In this document: in pieces, positions 9,675 through 18,126 of the stretch
Position numbering within the stretch: the stretch's first letter is position 1
Layout: every line of letters begins with the position of its first letter
Translations under genes and position numbers: made by a program
Assembly (NCBI RefSeq): GCF_005239095.1
Contig: NZ_SZUA01000001.1
Coordinates: forward strand, 708,848 to 772,847
Length of the DNA stretch: 64,000 nucleotides
Reading direction: 5' to 3'
Source of the DNA: Luteimonas gilva
GTDB lineage: Bacteria > Pseudomonadota > Gammaproteobacteria > Xanthomonadales > Xanthomonadaceae
The notes under the pieces: model-generated
What the model saw: the letters and a program-made list of their open reading frames with translations, nothing else
Databases searched by the model: none
Told to the model about the DNA's origin: nothing

Positions 9675-10672
9675 TCCTTGTCCTTTGAAATCCCACCGCC
9701 AACGGCCGTCAAACGGTCTTCCCGGCGCAGCCCGCGCCAAACCAAACCCGAAAGGGTATACCAGGCCAACAAGACCATTGTAATAAAGACGGCATTTTCG
9801 GCCCGGAACGACCACCATAGTGCGATGCCGATCGCGGTCCATAAGCCGTACATCAACGTGACCGGCACGTGTCCACCTTTCCTAGCCCCTATTTGGTAGG
9901 CATGCGTCACGTGCGGCGTCCACCAGCGATCCCCGCGCAGCATCCGCCTTACCAATGTCAACGCCGCGTCTACGAGGAAGGCCGCCAAAGGCAATAGGGA
10001 CAACGCCCAACCGGGCCGGGCTTCCGCAGCGACCGCCAGACACAGCGCCGCCACGGCATAGCCCAGGGCCCCGCTGCCGACGTCGCCGAGGAAGATCCTG
10101 GCGCGGGGGAAATTGAACGGCAGGAAGCCGCAACAGGCGGCGCACAAAGCTAGCGCCAGCCATTGCGCGGGGCCCTGCAGCCATGCGGCCGCTGCCGCCG
10201 CGAACAGGGCCGCCTGGCTGGCCGCCAGGCCGTCGATCCCGTCCATGAAGTTCCAGACGTTGGTCAGCCCGATGGCTAGCGCCAAGGCCCCTAACGTCAG
10301 CCATGGGTCGCCGTAAGCCGCCCAAAAACCGCCGGCCAGCAGGGCCGCGGCCACGGCATGCACGCCCAATCGCAACCAAGGCGACAAAGGTCTGTGGTCG
10401 TCGATCGCGCCGATGCCGGCCACCAGCATTAGCCCAACGGCGAAAGCGGCGGGCAGCACCGCGCCCTGCAGATCGGCCGCAATCTCCACCGCAACGGCGA
10501 CCAGCATCGCCGCGACGATCGCCGCGCCGCCGCCGCGCGGCGTCGCCGCGGTATGGCTGCGGCGCTCTCCGGGTTGATCGATCAATCGTGCGCGCAGCGC
10601 ATAGCGCCTGGCGATCCAAGTGCCGAGCGCGCCGATGCCGAAATGCAGCGCCAGCCAAGCGGCGACCGGCAT
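9671..10672 (-). CDS. MraY/WecA-family glycosyltransferase (polyprenyl-phosphate sugar-1-phosphate transferase, WbpL-like)
   Basis: Integral membrane enzyme of 333 residues that probably loads the first sugar phosphate on undecaprenyl phosphate for O-antigen or related glycan. About ten hydrophobic helices are visible. Diagnostic motifs are GIGAIDDH (about residue 96), NVWNFMDGIDGLA, and FLGDVGSGALG, followed by a basic-aromatic cytoplasmic loop with RRMLRGDRWWTPHVTHAYQ. ATG 10672 overlaps the lapB stop (TGATG) and its own stop overlaps the epimerase start, so the three are tightly coupled. Whether it uses UDP-GlcNAc or another UDP-sugar cannot be told from the sequence. Confidence 0.92.
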   Translation of the reverse strand: MPVAAWLALHFGIGALGTWIARRYALRARLIDQPGERRSHTAATPRGGGAAIVAAMLVAVAVEIAADLQGAVLPAAFAVGLMLVAGIGAIDDHRPLSPWLRLGVHAVAAALLAGGFWAAYGDPWLTLGALALAIGLTNVWNFMDGIDGLAASQAALFAAAAAAWLQGPAQWLALALCAACCGFLPFNFPRARIFLGDVGSGALGYAVAALCLAVAAEARPGWALSLLPLAAFLVDAALTLVRRMLRGDRWWTPHVTHAYQIGARKGGHVPVTLMYGLWTAIGIALWWSFRAENAVFITMVLLAWYTLSGLVWRGLRREDRLTAVGGGISKDKE

Positions 10673-11853
10673 CAGACCACCGCGTAGTTCAGCAGCGGCT
10701 TGATCGTGCCCCATTCCTTGCAACTGGGACATTGCCAGTGGTGCGAACGCGCGCCGAAGCCGCAACGGTTGCAGCGATAGCTCGGATTGCGCACCAGCAA
10801 TTGGTCGGTGATGTGCTTCAGATCGTGCAGCGTGGCTTCCGGATCGGTGCCTTCGGCCAAAGTCAGATCGATCAATGCGGCTTCGCCGCGCACCGAGGGC
10901 CGATCCTTCAATTGCCGGGCGAGATAGCTGCGCGCCGCGGCCACGCCTTCGTCGGCTTCCACCAATCGCGTCAAGGCCAGCACCGGCGCCACGCCGCGAT
11001 AGTGTTCGCTCATCTCGGTCAGGAAGGAACGCGCGCCGGGCACGTCGCCGACCCGCCGATAGCATTCCAGCAACGCCGGCATGATTTCGGGCAAATAGTC
11101 CGGATCGTGCCGCGCCGCACGTTCGAAGGCGCGGATCGCGGCCGCATCGTCGCCGGCTTCGACTTCGATGCGCCCTTCCATGATTCCGGGCCGCACCGCG
11201 TCCGAATCGGCCGCGTAGGCGCGCGCGATCGCCTGGCGCGCGCCGGCGACGTCGCCGCCCGCGCGCAGCCGATCGGCCAGTTCGCATTCGAAATGAGCGA
11301 TCAACTTGCCCATCGGCTCGCCGGTGGCCGCTTCGTAGCGGGTGGCGTTCTCGATCGCCTTGGCCCAATCGCGTTCGGCCTGGTAGATGCCGATCAGATG
11401 CTTGAGCGCCTGCGGCGCGCGCTGGTCGATGCGGGCCAGGTCGCTGAACACCGTTTCGGCGCGATCGAGCAGGCCCGAGCGCATGTAATCCTCGCCCAAG
11501 GCGAGCAAGGCCTGCACCTTCTGCTGATCGTTGAGATCGGAGCGCTGCACCAGTCCTTGATGCAGCCGGATCGCGCGATCCACTTCGCCGCGGCGCCGGA
11601 ACAGGTGGCCCAACGCGACCTGCGTTTCAAACGTGTCCTTGTCCAATTCGGCGATGTGCAGGAACAGCTCGATGGCTTTGTCGGGCTGCTCGTTCAACAA
11701 GTAGTTCAGGCCGCGGAAGTAAGTGGTGGACAGGCGGCTGACTTGGCTATCGCTATGCCGTTCGCCGCCGCGGCGGCCGATGATCCAGCCGGTCAGCGCC
11801 GCGACCGGCAGCAACAGGAAGAACCAGAACCATTCGTTGACGAAGGCCATCAT
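10672..11853 (-). CDS. lapB: Lipopolysaccharide assembly protein LapB (YciM)
   Basis: Membrane-anchored TPR protein that in E. coli works with FtsH to regulate LpxC degradation and LPS synthesis. The 393-residue protein has an N-terminal anchor (WFWFFLLLPVAALTGWIIG), a run of TPR-like repeats (about residues 35-350) containing YFRGLNYLLNEQPDKAIELF, and a C-terminal rubredoxin-like metal knuckle CNRCG...CPSC, all as in E. coli LapB. It follows lapA by three bases and precedes the GT4 and epimerase genes, which ties LPS quality control to O-antigen precursor synthesis. Confidence 0.96.
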   Translation of the reverse strand: MMAFVNEWFWFFLLLPVAALTGWIIGRRGGERHSDSQVSRLSTTYFRGLNYLLNEQPDKAIELFLHIAELDKDTFETQVALGHLFRRRGEVDRAIRLHQGLVQRSDLNDQQKVQALLALGEDYMRSGLLDRAETVFSDLARIDQRAPQALKHLIGIYQAERDWAKAIENATRYEAATGEPMGKLIAHFECELADRLRAGGDVAGARQAIARAYAADSDAVRPGIMEGRIEVEAGDDAAAIRAFERAARHDPDYLPEIMPALLECYRRVGDVPGARSFLTEMSEHYRGVAPVLALTRLVEADEGVAAARSYLARQLKDRPSVRGEAALIDLTLAEGTDPEATLHDLKHITDQLLVRNPSYRCNRCGFGARSHHWQCPSCKEWGTIKPLLNYAVV

Positions 11854-11856
11854 CGC

Positions 11857-12117
11857 TCATCGTCCCTCGTCGGTTTTGGCCGGCGCGTTCGCCGTCGTGC
11901 GGCGCAGCCGCTGCTTTAGCGGCAGCACGACGCTCGCGGTGAGGATCAATCCGCCCAAGATCACGCCGCCGAGCAAGGCGGCCAATACGATCACGCCCAA
12001 GCCGGCGCGCAAGGAAACGAAGCCCAAGTCCAGGGCGACCGGTTGCGGATTCAACGCGCCCACGGCGATGCCGGCCACGAGGCAGGCGATAGCGGCGAGT
12101 AGGCGGATCAGGCGCAT
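11857..12117 (-). CDS. lapA: LapA-domain membrane protein
   Basis: Small inner-membrane protein of 86 residues, partner of LapB in LPS assembly. Two hydrophobic segments (about 3-22 and 38-66) are followed by a basic cytoplasmic tail. It lies immediately upstream of lapB on the same strand, the usual arrangement. Function is inferred from the family and neighbour. Confidence 0.9.
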   Translation of the reverse strand: MRLIRLLAAIACLVAGIAVGALNPQPVALDLGFVSLRAGLGVIVLAALLGGVILGGLILTASVVLPLKQRLRRTTANAPAKTDEGR

Positions 12118-12202
12118 GCGCGGGAACTCCGGAAACGGCGCTTAGCTTAGCCGACGTACGGCAACCCCGGCGGAATAGCGCCGCATAACGGTGCGCGGAC
12201 GC

Positions 12203-12505
12203 TCAGTCTTCGCTGGCTTGCGGCTCGACCGAGCTGACCCGTTCGCGCAGTTCCTTGCCGGGTTTGAAATGCGGCACGTGCTTGCCGGGCAGCGCGACGG
12301 CGTCGCCGGTCTTGGGATTGCGGCCGGTGCGCGGCGGCCGGTAATGCAGGGAAAAACTGCCGAAGCCGCGGATCTCGATGCGGCCGCCTTCGGACAGCGA
12401 ACCGCCCATCATCTCCAGCAACGACTTGACCGCGAGGTCGACGTCGTCGGCCTTCAGATGGGCCTGGCGCTGGGTGAGTATTTCGATCAGTTCGGACTTG
12501 GTCAT
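12203..12505 (-). CDS. ihfB: Integration host factor subunit beta
   Basis: Nucleoid-associated protein that bends DNA as a heterodimer with IhfA. The 100-residue product starts [10 protein letters not shown], and carries the DNA-binding arm with [21 protein letters not shown]. The frame is open six bases further to a GTG (12511), but ATG 12505 matches the family and is chosen. It lies between rpsA (64 bases upstream) and lapA (86 bases downstream), the typical rpsA-ihfB-lapAB order of gammaproteobacteria. Confidence 0.96.
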   Translation of the reverse strand: MTKSELIEILTQRQAHLKADDVDLAVKSLLEMMGGSLSEGGRIEIRGFGSFSLHYRPPRTGRNPKTGDAVALPGKHVPHFKPGKELRERVSSVEPQASED

Positions 12506-12568
12506 GGGCACCGCATCGCAGGCTCGGAGCCGAGGACGGTCCGGCGAACCGGACCGTCCATTCGAGGC

Positions 12569-14263
12569 TTACTCGGAATCGGCCTTGCTGCCGAGCTGCT
12601 CGCGCAGTAGCGCGCCCAGCTTGGTCGTGCCGCTGGAAGCGTCGCTCGAAGCACGGTTGTACTCGGCCAGCGTTTCCTGCACTTCGGCTTCGTCCTTGGC
12701 CTTGATCGAGAGCTGCATGGTGCGGCCCTTGCGATCCATGCCGATGAACTTGGCTTCGACTTCGTCGCCCACCTTCAGGTGCTGGGTGGCGTCGTCGACG
12801 CGTTCCTTGGCGATGTCGCGGGCGGCGACGTAGCCTTCCACGCCGTCGGCCAGTTCGATGGTCGCGCCCTTGGCGTCCACTTCCTTGACCTTGCCCTTGA
12901 CCACGGAACCCTTTTGGTTGCCGGCCATGTACTGACCGAACGGATCCTGCTCCAGCTGCTTGACGCCCAGGCTGATGCGCTCGCGTTCCGGATCCACCGC
13001 CAGCACCACCGCTTCGAGGGTGTCGCCCTTCTTGAAGTTGCGGGCGATGTCTTCGCCGGTGGAGTTCCAGCTGATGTCGGACAAGTGGATCAAACCGTCG
13101 ATCCCGCCGTCCAGGCCGATGAAGATGCCGAAGTCGGTGATCGACTTGATCTGGCCGGACACCTTGTCGCCCTTCTTGTGGATGGCGGCGAAGGTTTCCC
13201 ACGGATTGGACGAGACCTGCTTCATGCCCAGCGAGATGCGGCGGCGCTCTTCGTCGACGTCCAGCACCATCACCTGCACTTCGTCGCCGACCTGCACGAT
13301 CTTGGACGGGTTGACGTTCTTGTTGGTCCAGTCCATCTCGGACACGTGGACCAGGCCTTCCACGCCCGGCTCGATCTCGACGAACGCGCCGTAATCGGTG
13401 ACGTTGGAGACCTTGCCGAACACGCGGGTGTTGGCCGGGTAGCGGCGCGCGATGTTGTCCCACGGATCCTCGCCCAGCTGCTTCAGGCCCAGGCTGACGC
13501 GGTTGCGCTCGCGGTCGTACTTCAGCACGCGGACGTCGAGCTCCTGGCCCACTTCCACGACTTCGCTCGGATGGCGCACGCGCTTCCAGGCCATGTCGGT
13601 GATGTGCAGCAGGCCGTCGATGCCGCCCAGGTCCACGAACGCGCCGTAGTCGGTGAGGTTCTTGACCACGCCCTTGAGGATCGCGCCTTCCTGCAGCTTC
13701 TCGAGCAGCTGTTCGCGCTCTTCCGAATGCTCGCTCTCGACCACCGCGCGGCGGGAGACGACCACGTTGTTGCGCTTGCGGTCCAGCTTGATGAGCTTGA
13801 ACTCGAGTTCCTTGCCTTCCAGGTACACCGGATCGCGGACCGGGCGCACGTCCACCAGCGAACCCGGCAGGAACGCGCGGACGTCCTTGATGTCGACGGT
13901 GAAGCCGCCCTTGACCTTGCCGCTGATGCGGCCGGTGATGGTCTCGTTGTTGTTCAGAGCCTCTTCCAGCTCGTCCCACACCATGGCGCGCTTGGCCTTC
14001 TCGCGCGACAGCACGGTTTCGCCGAAACCATTTTCGATGGAGTCCAGCGCGACCTTGACCTGGTCGCCCACGCCGACGTCGATTTCGCCGGCGTCGTTAC
14101 GGAACTGTTCGATCGGCACGATGCCTTCGGACTTCAGGCCGGCGTTGATCACCACCACGTCGGTACGCACTTCGACGACGGTGCCGGTGACGATGGAGCC
14201 CGGCTTCAGCTTGGCCAGTTGGGTCTGGCTCTGTTCGAACAGTTCTGCGAAAGATTCAGTCAT
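12569..14263 (-). CDS. rpsA: 30S ribosomal protein S1
   Basis: RNA-binding ribosomal protein needed to initiate translation of most mRNAs. The 564-residue protein has six S1 repeats at roughly residues 22-87, 106-171, 192-260, 277-347, 364-434 and 451-520; recurring motifs include [20 protein letters not shown] and [21 protein letters not shown]-terminus [12 protein letters not shown] is as in E. coli. A 163-base gap separates it from cmk upstream, room for its own promoter. S1 often represses its own translation; no such structure was verified here. Confidence 0.98.
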   Translation of the reverse strand: MTESFAELFEQSQTQLAKLKPGSIVTGTVVEVRTDVVVINAGLKSEGIVPIEQFRNDAGEIDVGVGDQVKVALDSIENGFGETVLSREKAKRAMVWDELEEALNNNETITGRISGKVKGGFTVDIKDVRAFLPGSLVDVRPVRDPVYLEGKELEFKLIKLDRKRNNVVVSRRAVVESEHSEEREQLLEKLQEGAILKGVVKNLTDYGAFVDLGGIDGLLHITDMAWKRVRHPSEVVEVGQELDVRVLKYDRERNRVSLGLKQLGEDPWDNIARRYPANTRVFGKVSNVTDYGAFVEIEPGVEGLVHVSEMDWTNKNVNPSKIVQVGDEVQVMVLDVDEERRRISLGMKQVSSNPWETFAAIHKKGDKVSGQIKSITDFGIFIGLDGGIDGLIHLSDISWNSTGEDIARNFKKGDTLEAVVLAVDPERERISLGVKQLEQDPFGQYMAGNQKGSVVKGKVKEVDAKGATIELADGVEGYVAARDIAKERVDDATQHLKVGDEVEAKFIGMDRKGRTMQLSIKAKDEAEVQETLAEYNRASSDASSGTTKLGALLREQLGSKADSE

Positions 14264-14426
14264 TTCTGATTACTCGGTTGGACACAGACCGGCTGCGTGT
14301 TTTGGACGCGGCGCGGTCCACCCGTTATCGGCCTGCGCGGGATGCGTGTGGCCGGGAGTGTTGTGGTGGATGGAAAATCCGCGCGGATCTTTCCGCACGG
14401 GGCTTTTCTGCGGCGCTGGATTCGCG

Positions 14427-15104
14427 TCAGCGTTCCGGCAGCAAAGCCAGGACGCGTGCGACCACCTCGTCGATGGGAAGGCCGGTAGTGTCGATGCGGA
14501 CGGCGTCTTCGGCCGGTCGCAGCGGCGCCACCGCGCGTTCCGCATCGCGGGCGTCGCGGGCGAGAATCTCGCGCAGCAGACCGTCCAATGTAACGGAAAC
14601 CCCTTTGTCTTTCAACTGCTTATAGCGTCTTTCGGCTCTTTCCTCGGCACTGGCCGTCAAAAAGACCTTGTGGCGGGCGTCCGGGAAGATGACCGTGCCC
14701 ATGTCGCGACCGTCGGCGACCAGGCCCGGCGGCTGCCGGAAGGCCCGCTGCTTGTCCAGCAGGGCCTCGCGGACCGCGGGCAGCGCGGCGATGGCCGAAG
14801 CGGCCGCCCCGGCGGTTTCCATCCGCAGTTGATGGGTGGCGTCCTTGCCGTTGACGATGACCCGCGGCTCGGCCCCGCCCTCGCCGGTTTCGAAATGGAT
14901 CTCGGTGCGCTCGGCGCAGGCGGCCACGTGCTCGGCATCGCTCAGGTCGACCTGGGACCAGGCCGCGGCCAGACCCACCGCCCGGTACAGAGCGCCGGAG
15001 TCCAGGTAATGCCAACCGAGCCGGTTGGCGACCAGCCGGCTGATGGTGCCTTTGCCCGAGCCGGAAGGCCCGTCGATGGTCAGAACGGGTACGGTCTTGG
15101 CCAT
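14427..15104 (-). CDS. cmk: Cytidylate kinase
   Basis: Phosphorylates CMP and dCMP. The 225-residue product has the P-loop GPSGSGKGT (residues 12-20), and motifs [10 protein letters not shown] and [15 protein letters not shown] as in other Cmk proteins. The open frame runs upstream, but ATG 15104 is chosen because a GGAGGAG ribosome site lies eight bases before it and [12 protein letters not shown] fits the family. In pseudomonads aroA is directly upstream; here aroA lies about 45 kb away and the divergent L36B gene takes its place. Confidence 0.96.
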   Translation of the reverse strand: MAKTVPVLTIDGPSGSGKGTISRLVANRLGWHYLDSGALYRAVGLAAAWSQVDLSDAEHVAACAERTEIHFETGEGGAEPRVIVNGKDATHQLRMETAGAAASAIAALPAVREALLDKQRAFRQPPGLVADGRDMGTVIFPDARHKVFLTASAEERAERRYKQLKDKGVSVTLDGLLREILARDARDAERAVAPLRPAEDAVRIDTTGLPIDEVVARVLALLPER

Positions 15105-15151
15105 CTTTTCTCCTCCGGGTTCGGGCCATTCTAGAGGCAAGCCGCAACCTC

Positions 15152-15180
15152 TTGAACGCATTCGGAAAAGCCAGCATAAT
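15152..15180 (+). promoter_or_regulatory. Candidate sigma-70 promoter for the L36B gene
   Basis: TTGAAC (15152-15157), 17-base spacer, CATAAT (15175-15180), 26 bases before the start codon at 15207. It lies in the 102-base divergent region between cmk and rpmJ. Close to consensus in both boxes. Confidence 0.65.
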
Positions 15181-15206
15181 GTCGAACTTTTCCGCCGAGG
15201 TGTGTC

Positions 15207-15332
15207 ATGAAGGTCCTGTCCTCCCTGAAGTCGGCGAAGGCCCGTCACCGCGACTGCAAGGTGGTCCGCCGCCGCGGCAAGGTCTTCGTGATCTGCAAGA
15301 GCAATCCGCGTTTCAAGGCGCGTCAGCGCTAA
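15207..15332 (+). CDS. rpmJ: 50S ribosomal protein L36, type B (zinc-independent form)
   Basis: Protein of 41 residues: starts [20 protein letters not shown] and ends NPRFKARQR. The KTRHRDCK-like N-terminus and NPRFKARQ end mark the YkgO/L36B form. Only Cys17 and Cys30 are present; the first Cys and the His of the CxxC...C...H zinc site of ordinary L36 are absent, so it should not bind zinc in the usual way. A GAGG ribosome site lies seven bases upstream and a good promoter precedes it. In some bacteria such forms are Zur-controlled replacements; I see no obvious Zur box, and another L36 gene may exist elsewhere. Confidence 0.93.
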   Translation: MKVLSSLKSAKARHRDCKVVRRRGKVFVICKSNPRFKARQR

Positions 15333-15483
15333 GAAGCCCCAACGATTCCTGCGTCTCCGGACGCATCGGAAGCGTGACCGAGGCCGCAGCAATGCGGCCT
15401 TCGTCGTTTCCGGCCGTCGATTCCTTGTTTTCCCGCGCCGGCTTGCGCCTACAATCCGGCGTCCAAACCGAGGGAGTTGGGTC

Positions 15484-15813
15484 ATGAACCGCATCGCACG
15501 TCCGCTAGCCTTCGCTCTGCTGCTGGCAACCGCCGGCGCCGCCTCGGCCGACAAATTGCTGATCGACCGCACACGCCAGGAGAATATGGCGGCGATGCCG
15601 GCCCGCGGCATGACCATGGCCCAGGTCGAAGCCCGCTACGGCGCGCCGAGCGGCAAGCTCGATCCGCGCGGCGGCCAGAAGCGGCAATGGCCGACGATCA
15701 ACCGCTGGACCTACCCCAGCTTCGTCGTCTACTTCGAAAAGAACAAAGTGATCGACGCGGTCGCGGTGCAGGCCGCGCCGAACGAGATCGGTCCGAAACC
15801 CGCTATTCGTTAA
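15484..15813 (+). CDS. Small periplasmic protein, SmpA/OmlA (BamE)-like fold
   Basis: Product of 109 residues with a signal peptide ending near ASA-DK (residue 22). The mature part contains [17 protein letters not shown] and later [19 protein letters not shown], the helix-then-strand pattern of BamE-like proteins, in which a 'GMT..qV...lG.P' helix is followed by a Y/F-rich hairpin. No lipobox is visible, so it is probably soluble. GAGGGA ribosome site before ATG 15484. The gene lies nine bases upstream of aguA and may be co-transcribed. The fold assignment is a motif judgement; function unknown. Confidence 0.75.
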   Translation: MNRIARPLAFALLLATAGAASADKLLIDRTRQENMAAMPARGMTMAQVEARYGAPSGKLDPRGGQKRQWPTINRWTYPSFVVYFEKNKVIDAVAVQAAPNEIGPKPAIR

Positions 15814-15821
15814 GTATCGGA

Positions 15822-16853
15822 ATGACTGATTATTTGCGTTTCCCCGCGGAGTGGGAGCCCCAATCCGCGGTCCTGATCGCTTGGCCGCACGAAGGCACCG
15901 ACTGGGCCGAGCGCCTGGCCGAAGTCGAAGAGACCTACATTGCGCTGGTGGCGGCGATCACCCGCTTTCAACGCGCGATCGTATGCGTCGCGGACGACGA
16001 CGTGCAGGCGTATGCGCGCGCAAGGCTGTCCTCGGTGCGGATCGACATGTCGCGAGTGGATTTCGTCGAAGTGCCGTACGACGACACCTGGCTGCGCGAT
16101 TCCGGCCCGATCAGCCTGCGCGGCAAAGACGGCTTCCGGCTGCTCGACTTCCGCTTCACCGGCTGGGGCGGCAAGTTCGAGGCGAGCCGCGACGATCAAT
16201 TGATCGAAGCGTTGCACAGCAAAGGCGTGTTCGGCGATGCGCAAACGCGCGCCATCGATTTCGCGCTGGAAGGCGGAGCCATCGACACCGACGGCGCAGG
16301 CACGCTGCTCACGACTTGGCAGTGCCTGCACGAACGCCATCCGGAAAAGACACGCGATGAGCTGACGGCGAAACTGTCCGACTGGCTGGCGCAGAACCGC
16401 GTACTGTGGCTGGACCATGGTTATTTGGAAGGCGACGACACCGACGCTCACGTCGATACCCTCGCTCGCTTCGCCGCGCCCGATGCGATCGTGTTCCAAG
16501 CCTGCGACGATCCCGCCGATTCGCATTACGAAGAATTGAAGGCGATGGCGGACGAAATCGCCGCGCTGCGCACGGCTTACGGCACGCCGTATCGGCTGTT
16601 TCCGCTGCCCTGGGCGAAGCCCATCGTCGACGGCGGCCGACGCCTGGCCGCCAGTTACGCCAATTTCTTGATCGTCAACGGCGCCGTGCTGATGCCGGCG
16701 TACGGCGATGCCGCCGACGCTGCGGCCGCGGGTGTGCTGGCGCAGGCCTTCCCCGCGCATGAAATCGTGCAGGTGCGCTGCCGTCCGCTGATTTGGCAGA
16801 ACGGCAGCTTGCACTGCATCACCATGCAGTTGCCGCTGGGTTTAGTGGCCTGA
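15822..16853 (+). CDS. aguA: Agmatine deiminase
   Basis: Hydrolyses agmatine to N-carbamoylputrescine and ammonia. The 343-residue protein belongs to the peptidylarginine-deiminase-like family: DDTWLRDSGP, the ALEGGAIDTDG segment, the GDDTDAHVDTLARF segment with the catalytic His, and the nucleophile Cys332 in GSLHCITMQLP. ATG 15822 gives MTDYLRFPAEW, the family N-terminus. It opens a three-gene run with a VOC protein and N-carbamoylputrescine amidase, so the run makes putrescine from agmatine. Confidence 0.96.
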   Translation: MTDYLRFPAEWEPQSAVLIAWPHEGTDWAERLAEVEETYIALVAAITRFQRAIVCVADDDVQAYARARLSSVRIDMSRVDFVEVPYDDTWLRDSGPISLRGKDGFRLLDFRFTGWGGKFEASRDDQLIEALHSKGVFGDAQTRAIDFALEGGAIDTDGAGTLLTTWQCLHERHPEKTRDELTAKLSDWLAQNRVLWLDHGYLEGDDTDAHVDTLARFAAPDAIVFQACDDPADSHYEELKAMADEIAALRTAYGTPYRLFPLPWAKPIVDGGRRLAASYANFLIVNGAVLMPAYGDAADAAAAGVLAQAFPAHEIVQVRCRPLIWQNGSLHCITMQLPLGLVA

Positions 16854-16855
16854 GC

Positions 16856-17218
16856 ATGGCCGGCCGCGAGAACCGCATCGACTTCATCGAATTTCCGGCC
16901 GCTTCGGAAACCGATGTCGCGCGCGCCAGCGAGTTCTACCGCACCGTCTTCGGTTGGCGCTGGCAGGATTGGGGCGACGACTACGCGGATACCCGCGACA
17001 GCGGGCTTGGAGCCGGGCTCAATGCCGATCCCGCGCACAGGCCCGGCGCGCCGCTGGCCGTCATCTATGCTTCGCGGCTCGAAGAGGCGCGCGACAAAGC
17101 GATCGCCGCCGGCGGCGCCTTGATCCGCGATATCTTCAGCTTTCCCGGCGGCCGCCGTTTCCATTTCCGCGACCCGGCGGGCAACGAATTGGCCGTCTGG
17201 TCGGACTCCGAAACATGA
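16856..17218 (+). CDS. VOC-fold (glyoxalase/bleomycin resistance-like) protein
   Basis: Product of 120 residues with a single glyoxalase-like domain: RIDFIEFPA at the start, ASEFYRTVFGWRWQDWG, then GALIRDIFSFPGGRRFHFRDPAGNELAVWS, the usual end of the second beta-alpha-beta unit. ATG 16856 is two bases after the aguA stop, and its own stop overlaps the aguB start (ATGA), so translation of the three genes is probably coupled. The substrate is not known; its location between two polyamine enzymes suggests a role with that pathway or with carbonyl detoxification, which is inference only. Confidence 0.85.
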   Translation: MAGRENRIDFIEFPAASETDVARASEFYRTVFGWRWQDWGDDYADTRDSGLGAGLNADPAHRPGAPLAVIYASRLEEARDKAIAAGGALIRDIFSFPGGRRFHFRDPAGNELAVWSDSET

Positions 17219-18114
17219 ACGCATCCATGAACAAGACCACCCTGCCCGTCGCCCTGATCCAGGAAAAGAACCATGGCGACGCCGCGGCGAACCTGGCCGT
17301 GATCGAACAGCGCGTGGCCGAAGCCGCCAAGCAAGGCGCGAAACTGGTCCTGCTGCAGGAACTGCACAACGGTCCGTATTTCTGCCAGCACGAATCGGTG
17401 GCCGAGTTCGACTTGGCCGAAACCATTCCCGGCCCCAGCACCGAACGCCTGGGCAAACTCGCCAAGCAGCACAGCGTGGTGCTGGTCAGCTCCTTGTTCG
17501 AAAAACGTGCGACCGGGCTGTACCACAACACCGCGGTCGTGTTCGAAAAAGACGGCAGCACCGCGGGCAAGTACCGCAAGATGCACATCCCCGACGATCC
17601 GGGTTTCTACGAGAAGTTCTACTTCACGCCCGGCGACATCGGCTTCGAACCGATCGACACCTCGGTCGGCCGCCTCGGCGTGATGGTGTGCTGGGACCAG
17701 TGGTATCCGGAAGGCGCGCGGCTGATGGCTTTGGCCGGCGCCGAACTGCTGCTGTATCCGACCGCGATCGGTTGGGATCCGGACGACGAACAAGCCGAGA
17801 AGGACCGTCAGCGCAACGCTTGGATCCTCAGCCACCGCGGCCACGCCGTCGCCAACGGCTTGCCGGTGCTGTCGTGCAATCGCGTCGGTCACGAAGCTTC
17901 GCCGCTGGGCACGTCCGGCATCCGCTTCTGGGGCTCCAGCCACGTGCTCGGCCCGCAAGGCGAATTCCTGGCCGAAGCCGGACAAGACGCACCCGAAGTG
18001 CTGATGTGCGAAGTCGACATGCAACGCAGCGAACACGTGCGCCGCATTTGGCCGTTCCTGCGCGACCGGCGCATCGATGCGTACGGCGATCTGCTGAAGC
18101 GTTACCGCGACTGA
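17215..18114 (+). CDS. aguB: N-carbamoylputrescine amidase
   Basis: Nitrilase-superfamily hydrolase that converts N-carbamoylputrescine to putrescine. The 299-residue protein shows the Glu-Lys-Cys triad: Glu49 in LLQELHNG, Lys122 in KYRKMHIPDDPG and Cys159 in MVCWDQWYPEG. The DQWYPEGAR segment is characteristic of the AguB group. ATG 17215 overlaps the VOC stop; ATG 17227 is a possible alternative start. Follows aguA and the VOC gene in a coupled operon. Confidence 0.95.
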   Translation: MNASMNKTTLPVALIQEKNHGDAAANLAVIEQRVAEAAKQGAKLVLLQELHNGPYFCQHESVAEFDLAETIPGPSTERLGKLAKQHSVVLVSSLFEKRATGLYHNTAVVFEKDGSTAGKYRKMHIPDDPGFYEKFYFTPGDIGFEPIDTSVGRLGVMVCWDQWYPEGARLMALAGAELLLYPTAIGWDPDDEQAEKDRQRNAWILSHRGHAVANGLPVLSCNRVGHEASPLGTSGIRFWGSSHVLGPQGEFLAEAGQDAPEVLMCEVDMQRSEHVRRIWPFLRDRRIDAYGDLLKRYRD

Positions 18115-18126
18115 TCAATCGCGTCC

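Noticed and set aside
12779-14269. 496-codon frame opposite rpsA
   Set aside because: Repeated antisense of the six S1 repeats; not a gene.
15207-15332. Short frame as a chance ORF
   Set aside because: The text matches L36B closely, and promoter and ribosome site are present.
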